Below are positions 63,980 to 64,000 of a stretch of DNA of 64,000 nucleotides, one piece after another. The notes beneath the pieces were generated by a model that worked only from the letters and a program-made list of their open reading frames with translations, searched no databases and had not been told where the DNA came from. Location: positions 104,764-168,763 of the forward strand of contig NZ_KB893705.1 in NCBI RefSeq assembly GCF_000374165.1. The letters run 5' to 3'. Position 1 is the first letter of the stretch. The number at the start of each line of letters is the position of its first letter. The position numbers were made by a program, and so were the translations under genes. This DNA comes from Parafrankia elaeagni. Lineage in GTDB: Bacteria; Actinomycetota; Actinomycetes; Frankiales; Frankiaceae.

Positions 63980-64000
63980 ACTTCCCAAACAGGCTCTAGG

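Larger units (their letters stand above)
60515..63995 (+). mobile_element. IS5-family insertion sequence, interrupted by a second element
   Basis: The ends GGCCTGTTTGGGAAG (left) and CTTCCCAAACAGGCT (right) are inverted repeats with one mismatch at the tip, flanked by CTAG. Without the 2.5-kb insertion the element is about 979 bp. It carries a DDE transposase in two frames joined by a programmed -1 frameshift. The two ends are intact, but the transposase is split, so the IS is inactive unless the inner element leaves. Confidence 0.9.

Overview
The window is high-GC, densely packed DNA with frequent GTG starts and ATGA/GTGA gene overlaps. It carries cobalamin synthesis genes, hydrogenase maturation genes, an F420/PPOX-type enzyme, a Rif-associated element and an initiator tRNA with encoded CCA. 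Together these point to a soil or plant-associated actinomycete. A Frankia-like genome is my best inference; it is not proven by the window.

Left part (0-23.5 kb). The 3' end of a HelY-type helicase gene is followed by a cobalamin riboswitch and a tight operon of cbtB, cbtA, cobD, cobQ and cobN. Next come two tandem VOC-domain genes, a carbonic anhydrase gene broken by one amber codon, and a rifampicin phosphotransferase gene with an upstream copy of the Rif-associated element. After a lower-GC gap there are a gutted LacI-family gene and a DUF4236 gene. A hydrogenase-maturation operon follows (TPR-like protein, hypF, hypD, hypE), then a KAS III-like gene.

Middle part (23.5-49.9 kb). A fragment of an ABC permease is followed by a DUF2786 gene and a 2576-residue LamG protein with coiled coils and aerolysin-like segments. 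Beyond it lie a LuxR-type two-component system facing an ABC exporter, a decayed HigB/HigA-like pair, a TetR-MFS module with matching operators, an I66-like beta-trefoil protein, a second MFS pump and a PAP2 phosphatase. The stretch ends with two related hypothetical proteins, a HicBA pair, a PPOX-family oxidoreductase, a PL9-like pectate lyase lipoprotein, an ElaA acetyltransferase and tRNA-fMet with its promoter and terminator.

Right part (49.9-64 kb). This is the most novel region: a minus-strand operon, fully overlapped by start/stop sharing, that looks like an undescribed RiPP pathway. In transcription order it has a large LAL regulator, a TPR protein, a DUF692/MNIO oxidative enzyme, a 97-aa precursor with a Cys-x-Cys core, and an ATP-grasp ligase. 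These are followed by a fusion protein (PqqD-like recognition element, M50 metalloprotease, two cyclic-nucleotide-binding domains and a peroxiredoxin-like domain), a small Cys-rich protein and a multi-pass membrane protein. The window closes with an IS5-family element that uses a -1 frameshift. Its transposase gene is split by a 2.5-kb element carrying a large serine recombinase, and removing that element restores the transposase reading frame exactly.
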